A stretch of DNA of 58,724 nt, from NCBI GenBank assembly GCA_023954135.1, contig JAMLIN010000025.1, positions 1 through 58,724 on the forward strand, written 5' to 3'. The DNA comes from Burkholderiaceae bacterium. Lineage in GTDB: Bacteria > Pseudomonadota > Gammaproteobacteria > Burkholderiales > Burkholderiaceae_E. The stretch's first letter is position 1. Each line of letters starts with the position of its first letter. The notes below the pieces were generated by a model. The model saw only the letters and a program-made list of their open reading frames with translations, was not told the DNA's origin and searched no databases. The position numbers and the translations under genes were made by a program. Positions 6,520 through 17,116 of the stretch are shown piece by piece.

Positions 6520-6564
6520 AGTATGAGGATGGCCGGCAAGGTTGTCAAGTGACAACCTTGCCGG
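6520..6564 (-). promoter_or_regulatory. Promoter with overlapping perfect operator palindrome
   Basis: On the minus strand TTGACA (6543-6548), a 17-base spacer and CATACT (6520-6525) form a near-consensus sigma70 promoter. A perfect inverted repeat, CCGGCAAGGTTGTCA and its complement separated by two bases (6533-6564), covers the -35 box and most of the spacer. A dimer bound there would block RNA polymerase, so autorepression by the HTH protein is likely. The predicted start near 6513 leaves only about 5 bases before the ATG, so transcripts from this promoter would lack the GGAGG motif. Confidence 0.75.
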
Positions 6565-6619
6565 AACAGGATCAGGCCACATATCGCCGACCAACGAGAA
6601 GTTCAGATTTCCTCGTTTT

Positions 6620-6638
6620 CGATCACTCAAAGTGATCG
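6620..6638. repeat. Second short palindrome upstream of the HicA-like operon
   Basis: CGATCACT, spacer CAA, AGTGATCG: perfect eight-base arms. It sits between the integrase stop (6709) and the operon promoter, is unrelated in sequence to the operator at 6533-6564, and has no T-run on the minus strand to make it a good integrase terminator. Possibly another regulator site. Confidence 0.5.
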
Positions 6639-6708
6639 CTTCCTCGAAAAAACAAACCTGGCGCAACCCGGCAAAGACCGATTCAAGGCAACCCATGATG
6701 CGGCCCAT

Positions 6709-7965
6709 CTACGCGATCGCGCTCAGCGCCGGCACGACCACGTTCTCCGGCATCAGCTTCGGCACATAGGTCTGTCCACCGCCCCAGGCATCGACCAGGT
6801 TGGCCCACTCTTGCAGCATGTGGCGCCGCTGCTCGCCGTATTCGGCCTTGTTGTAGACCGAGCGCGAGGAACGCCCCTCCTCGTGCGCCAGGCACTTCTC
6901 GATCCAGTCGCGGTTGAAGCCGATTTCGTTCAGCAGCGTCGAGCCGGTGCGGCGCAGGTCGTGGACGGTGAACGGCTGTAGCGGCAGACCTTGGGCCTTG
7001 GCGCCTTCTGCCACGAGCATCGTGATGCGATTCAAGGTCGCATTGGACATGCACCGCTCTGCATCGTAGCGAGAAGGGAAAACGAACTTTGAGCCAGCCG
7101 CGCAGGCGTGCAGCGTCACGAAGATGTCGAGCGCCTGGCGCGACAGATAGACCACGTGCGGGTTGCGCCCCTTCATCCGCTGCTTCGGAATCGTCCAGGT
7201 CTTGCGCTCGAAATCGACCTCATCCCATGTGGCCTGGATCAGTTCGCTCTTGCGCACCAGCGTCAGCAGGATCAAGCGCAGCGCCAGCTTGATGGTCGGA
7301 TAGGTCGCCACGGACTCCAACTGCTGCACCATCAAACGGATTTCCAGCGGCGACAGGGCACGATCCTTCGGCACGAAGGTGGCGATCGAGGACGGCCCCA
7401 CGCTGTCGGCGGGGTTGACCACCTTTTCACCGTGGGCGATGGCGTAGACGTAGACCTGCTTCACGATGTCCCGGATCTGCACCGCGGTGGCTGGCGCCCC
7501 GCGCTCCTTGACCTTGTTGCACAGAATCCGAAGGTCTTCGGCCTGGATTTCGGTCAGCAACCGATTCTGGAAAACCGGCAGGATGTCCCGGTCGATGATG
7601 TGCTTGCGCACGGCGCGGGTGCTGTCGGCCCATCTCGTATGGGCGAGGTACGTCTCCATCGCCGCGCCGAAGGTCTTGATGGCGCGAACCCGGCGCTTGT
7701 CGCGTTGCTTCTCCAGCGCGGGCGATATGCCCTGGAGAACGGCCTTGCGCGCCTCCAGAAGCAGTTCGCGCGCCATTGCCAGCGAAATGCCGCCTGCCCC
7801 GTAACGGCCGATGGTTAAGGTCTCGCGGCGACCGTTGAGGCGGTAGTCATAGCGGAAGGTGACGGTATTTGCGGGCGATACCGTCACGTACATCCCGTCC
7901 CGGTCAGAAACCTTATAAGTCAAGGACTTAGGCTTCAAATTGCGTAGCGCTGTGTCGGTCAGCAT
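6709..7965 (-). CDS. Tyrosine-type site-specific integrase, P4 family
   Basis: 418 aa. Residues 1-90 are the DUF4102 arm-binding domain (ALRNLKPKSLTYKVSDRDGM), 100-185 the SAM-like core-binding domain, and 205-385 the catalytic domain with Arg238 (LVRKSEL), His335-x-x-Arg338 (HDLRR), His361 (LAHEEG) and Tyr371 (SVYNKAEY). The set is complete, so the enzyme looks active. AGGAGG lies just upstream of the ATG. The gene lies 301 bases from the 3' end of guaA and reads away from it, the position expected for an integrase beside its own attachment site. It would catalyse integration and excision of the island to its left. Confidence 0.93.
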   Translation of the reverse strand: MLTDTALRNLKPKSLTYKVSDRDGMYVTVSPANTVTFRYDYRLNGRRETLTIGRYGAGGISLAMARELLLEARKAVLQGISPALEKQRDKRRVRAIKTFGAAMETYLAHTRWADSTRAVRKHIIDRDILPVFQNRLLTEIQAEDLRILCNKVKERGAPATAVQIRDIVKQVYVYAIAHGEKVVNPADSVGPSSIATFVPKDRALSPLEIRLMVQQLESVATYPTIKLALRLILLTLVRKSELIQATWDEVDFERKTWTIPKQRMKGRNPHVVYLSRQALDIFVTLHACAAGSKFVFPSRYDAERCMSNATLNRITMLVAEGAKAQGLPLQPFTVHDLRRTGSTLLNEIGFNRDWIEKCLAHEEGRSSRSVYNKAEYGEQRRHMLQEWANLVDAWGGGQTYVPKLMPENVVVPALSAIA

Positions 7966-7990
7966 CGAGGTTTACCTCCTGTTTTGCGAC

Positions 7991-8248
7991 GGCTTTTACC
8001 GTCAAGGACCAGGAGACCCACTGATGCCCGGAAAGCCGCATGAAATAAGCTTTCCCGAGAAGGCTTTTACCGTCAAAGACGGTAAAAGTCTGAATAGTGA
8101 ACGAGAGTGTCTTAATTCGGCCTCAGTTCTTACCGTCAGCTCTACCGTCAACCGTTTTTGCTGGCCGGCGATAGCCACCGATAGCTGCCGCGACGTATTT
8201 CCTTCTAAATCAATACGTTACGATGGTTTTTCGGATAGCTGGCGATAG
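7991..8248. repeat. Repeat-rich integrase/guaA intergenic region, probable att arm sites
   Basis: This 301-base gap (7966-8266) holds no gene but many repeats. GGCTTTTACCGTCAA occurs at 7991-8005 and 8062-8076; the shorter core TACCGTCA recurs at 8131-8138 and 8143-8150. The second full copy is half of a perfect palindrome CTTTTACCGTC-AAA-GACGGTAAAAG (8064-8088). A second family, CGATAGC or GATAGC, appears at 8169, 8179 and 8234, with a related GCGATAG at 8242. ACGTATT (8192-8198) pairs with AATACGT (8212-8218). Repeats of this type beside a P4-type integrase are typical arm-binding and excisionase sites. The crossover core is probably in or next to the guaA 3' end but cannot be fixed without the other end. 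Confidence 0.65.
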
Positions 8249-8266
8249 TCCCGGAAGGACGTAAAT

Positions 8267-9862
8267 TCACTCCCACTCGATCGTTGCCGGCGGCTTCCCC
8301 GAAACGTCGTACACCACCCGATTGATCCCGCGCACCTCGTTGATGATCCGGTTCGAGACCCGGCCGAGCAGCTCGTGCGGCAGGTGCGCCCAGTGGGCGG
8401 TCATGAAATCCTGGGTCTGCACCGCCCGCAGGGCGACGACGAACTCGTAGGTGCGGCCGTCGCCCATCACGCCCACCGAGCGTACCGGCAGGAACACGGC
8501 GAAGGCCTGCGAGGTCTTGTCGTACCAGCTTTCGCCATCCGCCTCGACGGTGTCGCGCAGCTCCTCGATGAAGATCGCGTCGGCCTGGCGGAGCATGTCC
8601 GCGTATTCGCGCCGGACCTCACCGAGGATGCGTACACCCAGCCCGGGGCCGGGGAACGGATGCCGGTAGACCATCTCGCGCGGCAGGCCGAGGGCGATGC
8701 CGAGCTCGCGGACCTCGTCCTTGAATAGGTCGCGCAGCGGTTCGAGCAGCTGCAGGTGCAGGGTCTCGGGCAGGCCGCCCACGTTGTGGTGCGACTTGAT
8801 CGTCTTGGCCTTGCCGGTCTTGCTGCCGGCCGATTCGATCACGTCGGGATAGATCGTTCCCTGGGCGAGCCAGCGGGCACCCTCGATCTTCGCGGATTCA
8901 CGCTGGAAGACCTCGACGAACTCGCGGCCGATGATCTTGCGCTTGGCTTCCGGGTCGGTGACGCCTCCGAGATGGCCGAGGAACTGGTCGCTCGCATCGA
9001 CATGGATCACCCGTGCGCCGAGATGGTTCGCGAAGGTCGCCATCACCTGCTCGGCTTCGCCGAGCCGCAGCAGGCCGTGGTCGACGAAGACGCACACGAG
9101 CTGCTCCCCGATGGCCCGATGGATCAGCGCGGCCGCCACCGAGGAATCCACCCCGCCCGACAGCCCGAGTATCACCGTGTCGCCGCCGACCTGGCCGCGG
9201 ATCTTCGCGACCTCTTCCTCGATGTAGTTCGGCATCGTCCAGTCGGGCCGGGCGCCGCAGATCTCGCGCACGAAGCGCGCCAGCATCGCCTTGCCCTGGC
9301 GGGTGTGCGTGACCTCCGGATGCCATTGCAGGCCGTAGAAGCCGCGCTCGTCGTCGGCGATGCCGGCGATCGGGCAGTTGTCGGTCGAGGCCATCAGCCG
9401 GAACCCGGGCGGCATCCCGGTGACCTTGTCGCCGTGACTCATCCAGACGTCGAGCAGGCCATGGCCTTCCTCGGTGCGCGTGTCCTCGATGCCGTCGAGC
9501 AGGCGCGTATGGCCGCGGGCCCGTACCCGCGCATAGCCGAACTCGCGCACCGCACCGGCCTCGACGGCACCGCCGAGCTGCGCCGCCATGGTCTGCATGC
9601 CGTAGCAGATGCCGAGCACCGGCACGCCGAGCTCGAACACCTTCTGCGGCGCCCTCGCTCCATCGGCCTCGTTCACCGACTGGTGACTGCCGGAGAGCAC
9701 GATGCCGCGCAGGCTGCCGTCGGCCGCCCAGGCATCGAGCGCGGCATCGGCGCCATCGTACGGATGAATCTCGCAGTAGACGTTGTTCTCGCGAACCCGT
9801 CGGGCAATGAGCTGGGTGACCTGGGAGCCGAAGTCCAGGATCAGGATCTTGTCGTGGTTCAC
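8267..9862 (-). CDS. guaA: GMP synthase (glutamine-hydrolysing)
   Basis: Converts XMP to GMP with ATP and glutamine in the cytosol. 531 aa from a GTG start (9862), which gives the family N-terminus [13 protein letters not shown]; longer frames upstream lack support. It has a class I glutamine amidotransferase domain (1-200) with nucleophile Cys86 (GICYGMQ) and the His/Glu pair in QWHPEVTHT, an ATP-pyrophosphatase domain with LSGGVDSS near 240, and a C-terminal dimerisation domain ending PPATIEWE. It follows guaB by 43 bases in the same direction. Its 3' end is a known hotspot for island integration, and an integrase gene lies directly downstream; the coding sequence itself is intact. Confidence 0.97.
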   Translation of the reverse strand: MNHDKILILDFGSQVTQLIARRVRENNVYCEIHPYDGADAALDAWAADGSLRGIVLSGSHQSVNEADGARAPQKVFELGVPVLGICYGMQTMAAQLGGAVEAGAVREFGYARVRARGHTRLLDGIEDTRTEEGHGLLDVWMSHGDKVTGMPPGFRLMASTDNCPIAGIADDERGFYGLQWHPEVTHTRQGKAMLARFVREICGARPDWTMPNYIEEEVAKIRGQVGGDTVILGLSGGVDSSVAAALIHRAIGEQLVCVFVDHGLLRLGEAEQVMATFANHLGARVIHVDASDQFLGHLGGVTDPEAKRKIIGREFVEVFQRESAKIEGARWLAQGTIYPDVIESAGSKTGKAKTIKSHHNVGGLPETLHLQLLEPLRDLFKDEVRELGIALGLPREMVYRHPFPGPGLGVRILGEVRREYADMLRQADAIFIEELRDTVEADGESWYDKTSQAFAVFLPVRSVGVMGDGRTYEFVVALRAVQTQDFMTAHWAHLPHELLGRVSNRIINEVRGINRVVYDVSGKPPATIEWE

Positions 9863-9906
9863 GCGAACGCCTGTCTTGTCGATTCGCCGCGCCGGCGGCT
9901 CCGGGC

Positions 9907-12095
<2,189 letters not shown>

Positions 12096-12158
12096 ACCAC
12101 GTCACAGGACGCAGGACCGGACTGGCTGCCGCCTGCCGCTACCGGCTGCCTCGCAGCT

Positions 12159-12530
12159 TCAGGTCCCCTGCCCTCGAGCCCATTTGCCCGGGCCGCGCCG
12201 GGCCCGATCGGCGCGCACCCGTGCATGCCGGACCGCCTTCGGGTCGGCGGTGATCGGCCCGAGCAGCTCGATCCGGTCGCCCTCGTAGATCGGCATGCCG
12301 GGACGTGCCGGCTTGCCGTAGACCGCGATCCGCCAGCGGCCTTCGGCCACTCGCTGCGCGATGTCGGCAAGCCGCGGGTCGGCGAGCAGTGCATCGAGAT
12401 CGGGCCTGCCCCGGTAGTCGATGGCACGCATCCGCAGCCCCGGCGCCTCTACGCCAGCCAGTCCGAAGGCCGGCTCGCCGGCGATGCCGGTCCCGTGCTC
12501 GTCGTCGATCCAGCACAGGGTGAGGCGCAT
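12159..12530 (-). CDS. rnfH: RnfH/RatB family ubiquitin-like protein
   Basis: 123 aa from ATG 12530, which overlaps the ratA stop by one base within ATGA. Beta-grasp (ubiquitin-like) UPF0125 fold. The C-terminal half carries the family motif RIAVYGKPARPGMPIYEGDR followed by IELLGPITADPKAVRHARV and a basic Arg/Lys tail. The protein is consistently coupled to ratA next to smpB in proteobacteria, but its function is unresolved. The N-terminal 60 residues are more divergent than usual. Confidence 0.85.
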   Translation of the reverse strand: MRLTLCWIDDEHGTGIAGEPAFGLAGVEAPGLRMRAIDYRGRPDLDALLADPRLADIAQRVAEGRWRIAVYGKPARPGMPIYEGDRIELLGPITADPKAVRHARVRADRARRGPGKWARGQGT

Positions 12531-12976
12531 CAGGCCGCGCCCCTGTCCTTGTGATGGAGGACCGCCGCCCGCTTGACGAAGGCATCGACGAAGGTCGCCG
12601 CGATCTGCCCGAAGACCGGCGCCAGCGCCCGCCCGAGAATGCCGCCGGCGATCTCGTAGTCGAGGGTGAACTCGACCTTGCACGCCTCCGGTGCGAGCTG
12701 GTGGAACTGCCAGCGTCCCCGCAGCCGCCGGAACGGCCCATCGACCAGGTCCATGTCGATCGAGCTCGGCCGGTCGTGGGCATTGCGGGTGGTGAACGAC
12801 TGCCGGATACCCTTGAAGCGGATGCCGACCGTCGCGATCATCCCGCCCTCGATCCGCTCGACCTCGGTGGAAGGGCACCAGGGCAGGAAGGCCGGATAGT
12901 CCTCGACCCGTTCCACGAGATCGAACATGTCACTCGCCGGATAGGGAAGCAGGACGGACTTGGTCAGTGATGGCAC
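12530..12976 (-). CDS. ratA: RatA/Coq10-type START-domain protein
   Basis: 148 aa from a GTG start (12976); the next upstream bases belong to the smpB divergent region. SRPBCC/START helix-grip fold from end to end: [21 protein letters not shown] at the start, then [10 protein letters not shown] and a long C-terminal helix [14 protein letters not shown]. The family is annotated both as ribosome-association toxin RatA and as a ubiquinone-binding Coq10 homologue; the lipid-binding role has the broader support. Translationally coupled to rnfH and divergent from smpB, the standard arrangement. Confidence 0.9.
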   Translation of the reverse strand: MPSLTKSVLLPYPASDMFDLVERVEDYPAFLPWCPSTEVERIEGGMIATVGIRFKGIRQSFTTRNAHDRPSSIDMDLVDGPFRRLRGRWQFHQLAPEACKVEFTLDYEIAGGILGRALAPVFGQIAATFVDAFVKRAAVLHHKDRGAA

Positions 12977-13048
12977 AGGCGAAATCGCTTGGAGCCGAGC
13001 AAGGACGGCGGGCGCCCGACTGATAGAATCTCCTCAGCGATTTTAGAC

Positions 13049-13501
13049 ATGAGCATCGTCCAGAACAAAAAGGCCACCCACGACTACTCGATCGAGGAAC
13101 GGTTCGAGGCCGGTCTCGTGCTCGAGGGGTGGGAGGTCAAGGCGATCCGCGCCGGCCGGGTACAGATCAAGGAAGGCTTCATCGTCCTGCGCAACGGCGA
13201 GCTGTTCCTGATCGGCTGCCACATCACCGCCCTTCCGGAAGCCTCGACCCACGTCCAGCCCGATCCGACGCGGACCCGCAAGCTGCTGATGCATGCGCAG
13301 CAGATCGACAAGCTGATCGGCAAGGTCGAACGCGCCGGCTACACGCTGGTGCCGCTCGATCTCCACTACACGCGCGGGCGGATCAAGCTCGAGCTCGGTC
13401 TGGCCAAGGGCAAGCGACAGTTCGACAAGCGGGCGACCGAGAAGGAACGCGAGTGGGCGCGCGAGAAGGAGCGCCTGCACAAGACCGTCACCCGCCGCTA
13501 G
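13049..13501 (+). CDS. smpB: SsrA-binding protein
   Basis: Binds tmRNA and delivers it to stalled ribosomes for trans-translation. 150 aa from ATG 13049; the frame is open upstream, but this start gives the family N-terminus [19 protein letters not shown]-fold core with [19 protein letters not shown] and the conserved [10 protein letters not shown], ending in a basic tail ([18 protein letters not shown]) that inserts in the ribosome decoding centre. The tmRNA gene itself is not in this window. Confidence 0.97.
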   Translation: MSIVQNKKATHDYSIEERFEAGLVLEGWEVKAIRAGRVQIKEGFIVLRNGELFLIGCHITALPEASTHVQPDPTRTRKLLMHAQQIDKLIGKVERAGYTLVPLDLHYTRGRIKLELGLAKGKRQFDKRATEKEREWAREKERLHKTVTRR

Positions 13502-14137
13502 TTACCCCCCTTCGCGGGCCGCCTGCACCCGCCGGGCAATCGCCGCCAGGCTCGCGGCCCCACGCTCGGCCGGCGGCACCCGATCGAGCAGGCAGGCGAA
13601 CAGGGTGGCGGTCGCGAAAGCATCGCTCGTGGCATGGTGACGCCGCAGGGGTGCGATCCCGAAGTGCTCGAGCCATTCATCGAGCGAGCGAGCTCCGACC
13701 GACGGCAGCAGGGCCGGGGCGAGATCCGCGATGTCCAGCCAGGGGTTCCGCAGCCGGATGCCGGCGCTCGAGCGCATCGCGCGCAGCAGCACCTCCTGGT
13801 CGAACGACGCATGGAAGGCCGCCAACGGGCAATCCCCGACGTAGCTCGCAAAACGCGTGCAGGCGCTGGCCGCACCCGTCGCCGAGAGCTGGGCTTCCGC
13901 GCCGATGCCGTGGATCAGGATGTTGTCGCGCCCGCTCGCGACGCGCGGCCGCACGAGCATCTCGAAGCTGTCGTCGACCACGACACGGGCATCACGCAAG
14001 GCCACTGCGCCGATCGCGAGCAGCCGGTCCCTGCGCGGGTTCAGGCCGCTGGTCTCGAGATCGACCACGACCCAGCGCGCCGGCACCTCACCTGCCTTGC
14101 GCGGCATCGGGGCCGGAAATCGTCGGGTGCCGAACAT
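13502..14137 (-). CDS. DEDDh 3'-5' exonuclease (DnaQ/PolC-like)
   Basis: 211 aa from ATG 14137. RNase H-like exonuclease fold with the DEDDh residues: Asp and Glu in VVDLETSGLNP (about 25), Asp in AFHASFDQEV (about 105), and His and Asp in HHATSDAFATA (about 170). No polymerase or extra domain, so it is a free-standing exonuclease and not the Pol III epsilon subunit. It starts 16 bases after the stop of the DUF294 gene and is probably cotranscribed; this pairing recurs in many proteobacteria, often near acetate permease genes. Convergent and abutting with smpB. Confidence 0.87.
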   Translation of the reverse strand: MFGTRRFPAPMPRKAGEVPARWVVVDLETSGLNPRRDRLLAIGAVALRDARVVVDDSFEMLVRPRVASGRDNILIHGIGAEAQLSATGAASACTRFASYVGDCPLAAFHASFDQEVLLRAMRSSAGIRLRNPWLDIADLAPALLPSVGARSLDEWLEHFGIAPLRRHHATSDAFATATLFACLLDRVPPAERGAASLAAIARRVQAAREGG

Positions 14138-14153
14138 CGAAGCGATTCGAGGC

Positions 14154-16052
14154 TCAACCGGGATAGTCGAGCCGCAGGCGCTGCTGCAGGCTGCGGGACT
14201 GGCGCAGCGACTCGCGCAGGATGCGCCGGTCGAGCCGGCTGAGCCTGCGGATGTCGAGCTGGTTGGGGTTCTCGCTGCCACGCAGGTCGATCCGCTGCTG
14301 GATGCGCAGCCTCAGGCTCTGCAGGAAATGGAACGCATCGATCCAGTCCCGCGCTTCCCTCGCATCCAGCCGGCCGGCGGCGATGAGCGCCTCGAGCCGC
14401 TCGATCGTGCCGGTCAGCCGTACCCCGCCGGCCAACGCGAGCACCCGGGCCGCATCGACGAACGGAGTGGTGCCATGGAGCTTGAGGTCGATGCCACCCC
14501 CCGGACTGGTTCCCAGGAGCGACTCGATGAGGTCCCCGCCCCAGGAACCCGGGCTGCGATTGCGCAGTGCCTCGTCGCTCATCTGCTTCAGGAATCGCCG
14601 GTTCACCATCGCCCGGCCGGCGACGAAGTCGCGCAAGCGGGTGGCGAGGCCGAGATCGCCCGAGATGCCGCGAAAGTCGAAGAAGATGCATGCCGCGAGC
14701 AGATCCTCCGGCGTACCGTGCTCGATCCAGTGCGTGAAGCAGGCTTTCCACTCGGACAGCGTAAGGCACCAGCGAGGATTGCTCGCCATGATGCCGCCCT
14801 TGCACAGGGGATAGCCGCAGCGATCGAGCCCCTGGTTGACCTGCAGGGCGAAGGCGAGCATCGCATCGCGCATCGGCTCGTCGCCGTCGCGCAGGATCAG
14901 TCCGTTGTCCTGGTCGGTCGCGATCGTCTGTTCCTCTCGCCCCTCGCTGCCCAGGGCGAGCCAGCAGAAGCGGCCGGGATCGATGCCGTGCTCCCCGGCG
15001 GTGATCCGGATCAGCCGCTGCGCCAGCCGGTCATTGAGCCGGCTGATCAGCCCGGTCACCAGCGGCGCATTCACGCCCTGGGCAACGAGGCTCGCCGACC
15101 ATTCCCGGATATCGTCGGCCGCGCTCGCCAGCACCTCGACCGAAGCGGCCGTCTCGATGGTGTCGCCGATCCGACGCATGCTGCGCCGCTGCAGGGCGAA
15201 CAGGTCGCGTTCGGTGACGATGCCCACGAGCACCCCGTCGCGCAGTACCGGCAGGTGGCGGATGGAATGCCTGGCCATGGCGAGGACCGCGTCGGCGACC
15301 GTGTCGACGGCATCGAGCGAGATCACCGGATGCGTCATCACCCTTCCGATCGGCGTATCGAGCGGCAGGCCTGGCAGGACCACGCGGCCGATCACGTCGA
15401 GGTGGGTGAAGATGCCCTGCACCGGGTCCTCGCCCGCCTCGGGGTCGGCGGGGGCTACCAGCACCGAACCGATGCGGGCTCTCTCCATGCGCTCGAACAC
15501 GGTGCGCAGACCCTCGTCGGCGCGCGCCGTGATCGGATCCCGTTTCATGACCAGCTCGAGTGACGTGTTCATGTCGCGCCGCTGCGCCGTCTTCAGCGCG
15601 TAGCTCGCCTGGAGTCGTTCGCGGGACAGGTCGAGAAGCGCGCCGAGCCGGCGGGTGATGAACTCACGCCAGACGGAGCTGCGCCGGGCGAGCTCGTCGA
15701 AATCGGCGCGGGCCAGACGCCAGCAGAAGACATCGCCGGCAGCCCGGAAGCTCGTCTCGACCGGGCGTTCGGCGGCCAGCTCGGCGACCGGGAAGCTCTC
15801 TCCGGCCACGAGCTCCGCGAGCGTGGGCTCCTCGCCCGGGTCCGGCTGCAAGGCTTCGACGATGCCCTGGCGGACGATGAAGCACGCCGGTGGGACGTCC
15901 GGTCCGGGAGCGAGGATGATCTCGCCATGATGGAAGTACGCCAGCTCGAGGCGGCTGGCGAGATAGTCGAGGTCCGCCGATTCGAGTTGCGAAAACGGCG
16001 CGTACTGCACGAGGTTCGCCCTAACCTCGGCAAGCAGCGTGGGCGAGCTCAT
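14154..16052 (-). CDS. cNMP-binding/CBS/DUF294 putative nucleotidyltransferase
   Basis: 632 aa. Domain order: cyclic-nucleotide-binding barrel (about 15-130), a CBS pair (about 175-300, with GIFTHLDVIGRV and VGIVTERDLFAL), a GlnD-like nucleotidyltransferase domain DUF294 (about 320-450, signature LGSEGREEQTIATDQDNGL) and the helical DUF294 C-terminal domain (about 470-625). The layout suggests a nucleotide-sensing signal transferase, but no substrate is established. It is preceded 49 bases upstream by the SPFH gene and followed by the exonuclease gene on the same strand. Confidence 0.9.
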   Translation of the reverse strand: MSSPTLLAEVRANLVQYAPFSQLESADLDYLASRLELAYFHHGEIILAPGPDVPPACFIVRQGIVEALQPDPGEEPTLAELVAGESFPVAELAAERPVETSFRAAGDVFCWRLARADFDELARRSSVWREFITRRLGALLDLSRERLQASYALKTAQRRDMNTSLELVMKRDPITARADEGLRTVFERMERARIGSVLVAPADPEAGEDPVQGIFTHLDVIGRVVLPGLPLDTPIGRVMTHPVISLDAVDTVADAVLAMARHSIRHLPVLRDGVLVGIVTERDLFALQRRSMRRIGDTIETAASVEVLASAADDIREWSASLVAQGVNAPLVTGLISRLNDRLAQRLIRITAGEHGIDPGRFCWLALGSEGREEQTIATDQDNGLILRDGDEPMRDAMLAFALQVNQGLDRCGYPLCKGGIMASNPRWCLTLSEWKACFTHWIEHGTPEDLLAACIFFDFRGISGDLGLATRLRDFVAGRAMVNRRFLKQMSDEALRNRSPGSWGGDLIESLLGTSPGGGIDLKLHGTTPFVDAARVLALAGGVRLTGTIERLEALIAAGRLDAREARDWIDAFHFLQSLRLRIQQRIDLRGSENPNQLDIRRLSRLDRRILRESLRQSRSLQQRLRLDYPG

Positions 16053-16101
16053 CGGGATCTCCCTGCTCCGCCCACCGGCCCGTCGTCCGCCGGCGCCGGG
16101 C

Positions 16102-17043
16102 TCAGCCCGCTCCGGCGCCCGGCGCGCGCCGGACCACGGCGGTCGCGGTGGCCACCAGCGCGGCGACGTCGGTCAGGTTGGCGGGCACGATCATGGTGTT
16201 GTTCTCCTTGGCCATCCGGCCGAGGGCCTCGATGTACTTCTCGGCGACCTGGAGATTCACCGCCGACACCCCGCCGGGCGTCTCGATCGCCGTCGCGATG
16301 CGCTCGATGGCCCGCGCGGTGGCATCGGCCACCGCCTGGATCGCGGCCGCTTCACCGAGCGCCCGGTTCACCTCCGCCTGGCGTTCGCCCTCGGAACGCG
16401 CGATCTGCGCCTCGCGATCGCCGCTCGCAAGGTTGATCTGCTGCTGCCGGCGGCCTTCCGATTCGGCGATGACCGCGCGCTTTTCCCGCTCGGCGGTGAT
16501 CTGCGCCTGCATCGCCTGCAGGATGACCGCCGGCGGGGTGAGATCCTTGATCTCGTAGCGCAGCACCTTGACGCCCCAGTTCAAGGCGGCCTCGTCGAGC
16601 GCCTCGACCACCCGGGCGTTGATGAGCTCGCGCTCCTCGAAGGTATGGTCGAGCTCGAGCTTGCCGATCACCGATCGCAGGGTCGTCTGGGCGAGCTGAG
16701 TGATCGCCGAAACGTAGTTGCTCGACCCGTAGGAGGCCCGCATCGCATCGGTCACCTGGAAGTACAGCACCCCGTCGACGGTGAGCTGGGTATTGTCCTT
16801 GGTGATGCAGACCTGGCTGGGGACGTCGAGCGGGATCTCCTTGAGCAGATGCTTGTAGGCGACCCGGTCGATGAACGGGATCAGGATGTTGAGCCCCGGA
16901 CCGAGCACCGCGTTGAACTTGCCGAGCCGCTCGACCACCCAGGCATGCTGCTGGGGCACGACCTTCAGCGCCTGGGTGATGAACACCACCGCCAGCACCA
17001 GTACGACCAGGGCGACGATGATTCCGTTGGATGCTTCGAACAT
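16102..17043 (-). CDS. SPFH/band 7 membrane protein (stomatin-like, QmcA type)
   Basis: 313 aa from ATG 17043. One N-terminal membrane segment (about 7-27, GIIVALVVLVLAVVFITQA), then an SPFH domain (about 30-185, VVPQQHAWVVERLGKF) and a long coiled coil rich in Ala/Glu/Arg (about 190-265, REAQIARSEGERQAEVNRAL). Such proteins form large membrane-anchored rings in lipid microdomains and modulate proteases. The partner nfeD gene lies 73 bases upstream in the same direction, the usual stomatin-NfeD pairing. Confidence 0.92.
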   Translation of the reverse strand: MFEASNGIIVALVVLVLAVVFITQALKVVPQQHAWVVERLGKFNAVLGPGLNILIPFIDRVAYKHLLKEIPLDVPSQVCITKDNTQLTVDGVLYFQVTDAMRASYGSSNYVSAITQLAQTTLRSVIGKLELDHTFEERELINARVVEALDEAALNWGVKVLRYEIKDLTPPAVILQAMQAQITAEREKRAVIAESEGRRQQQINLASGDREAQIARSEGERQAEVNRALGEAAAIQAVADATARAIERIATAIETPGGVSAVNLQVAEKYIEALGRMAKENNTMIVPANLTDVAALVATATAVVRRAPGAGAG

Positions 17044-17116
17044 TGTCTTGGGGCTCCTCGACAGGCTTTGTCGGCGGCTGGATGGACAAGCGGGTGGGCG
17101 GGGCTCCCGGTGGCGC

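Noticed and set aside
7991-8151. CRISPR array from the repeated TACCGTCA units
   Set aside because: Repeats are short, unequal in spacing and include an inverted copy; no spacers of regular length and no cas genes.
7966-8300. A tRNA gene as the integration target
   Set aside because: No cloverleaf or CCA end is visible; the neighbour of the integrase is the guaA 3' end.
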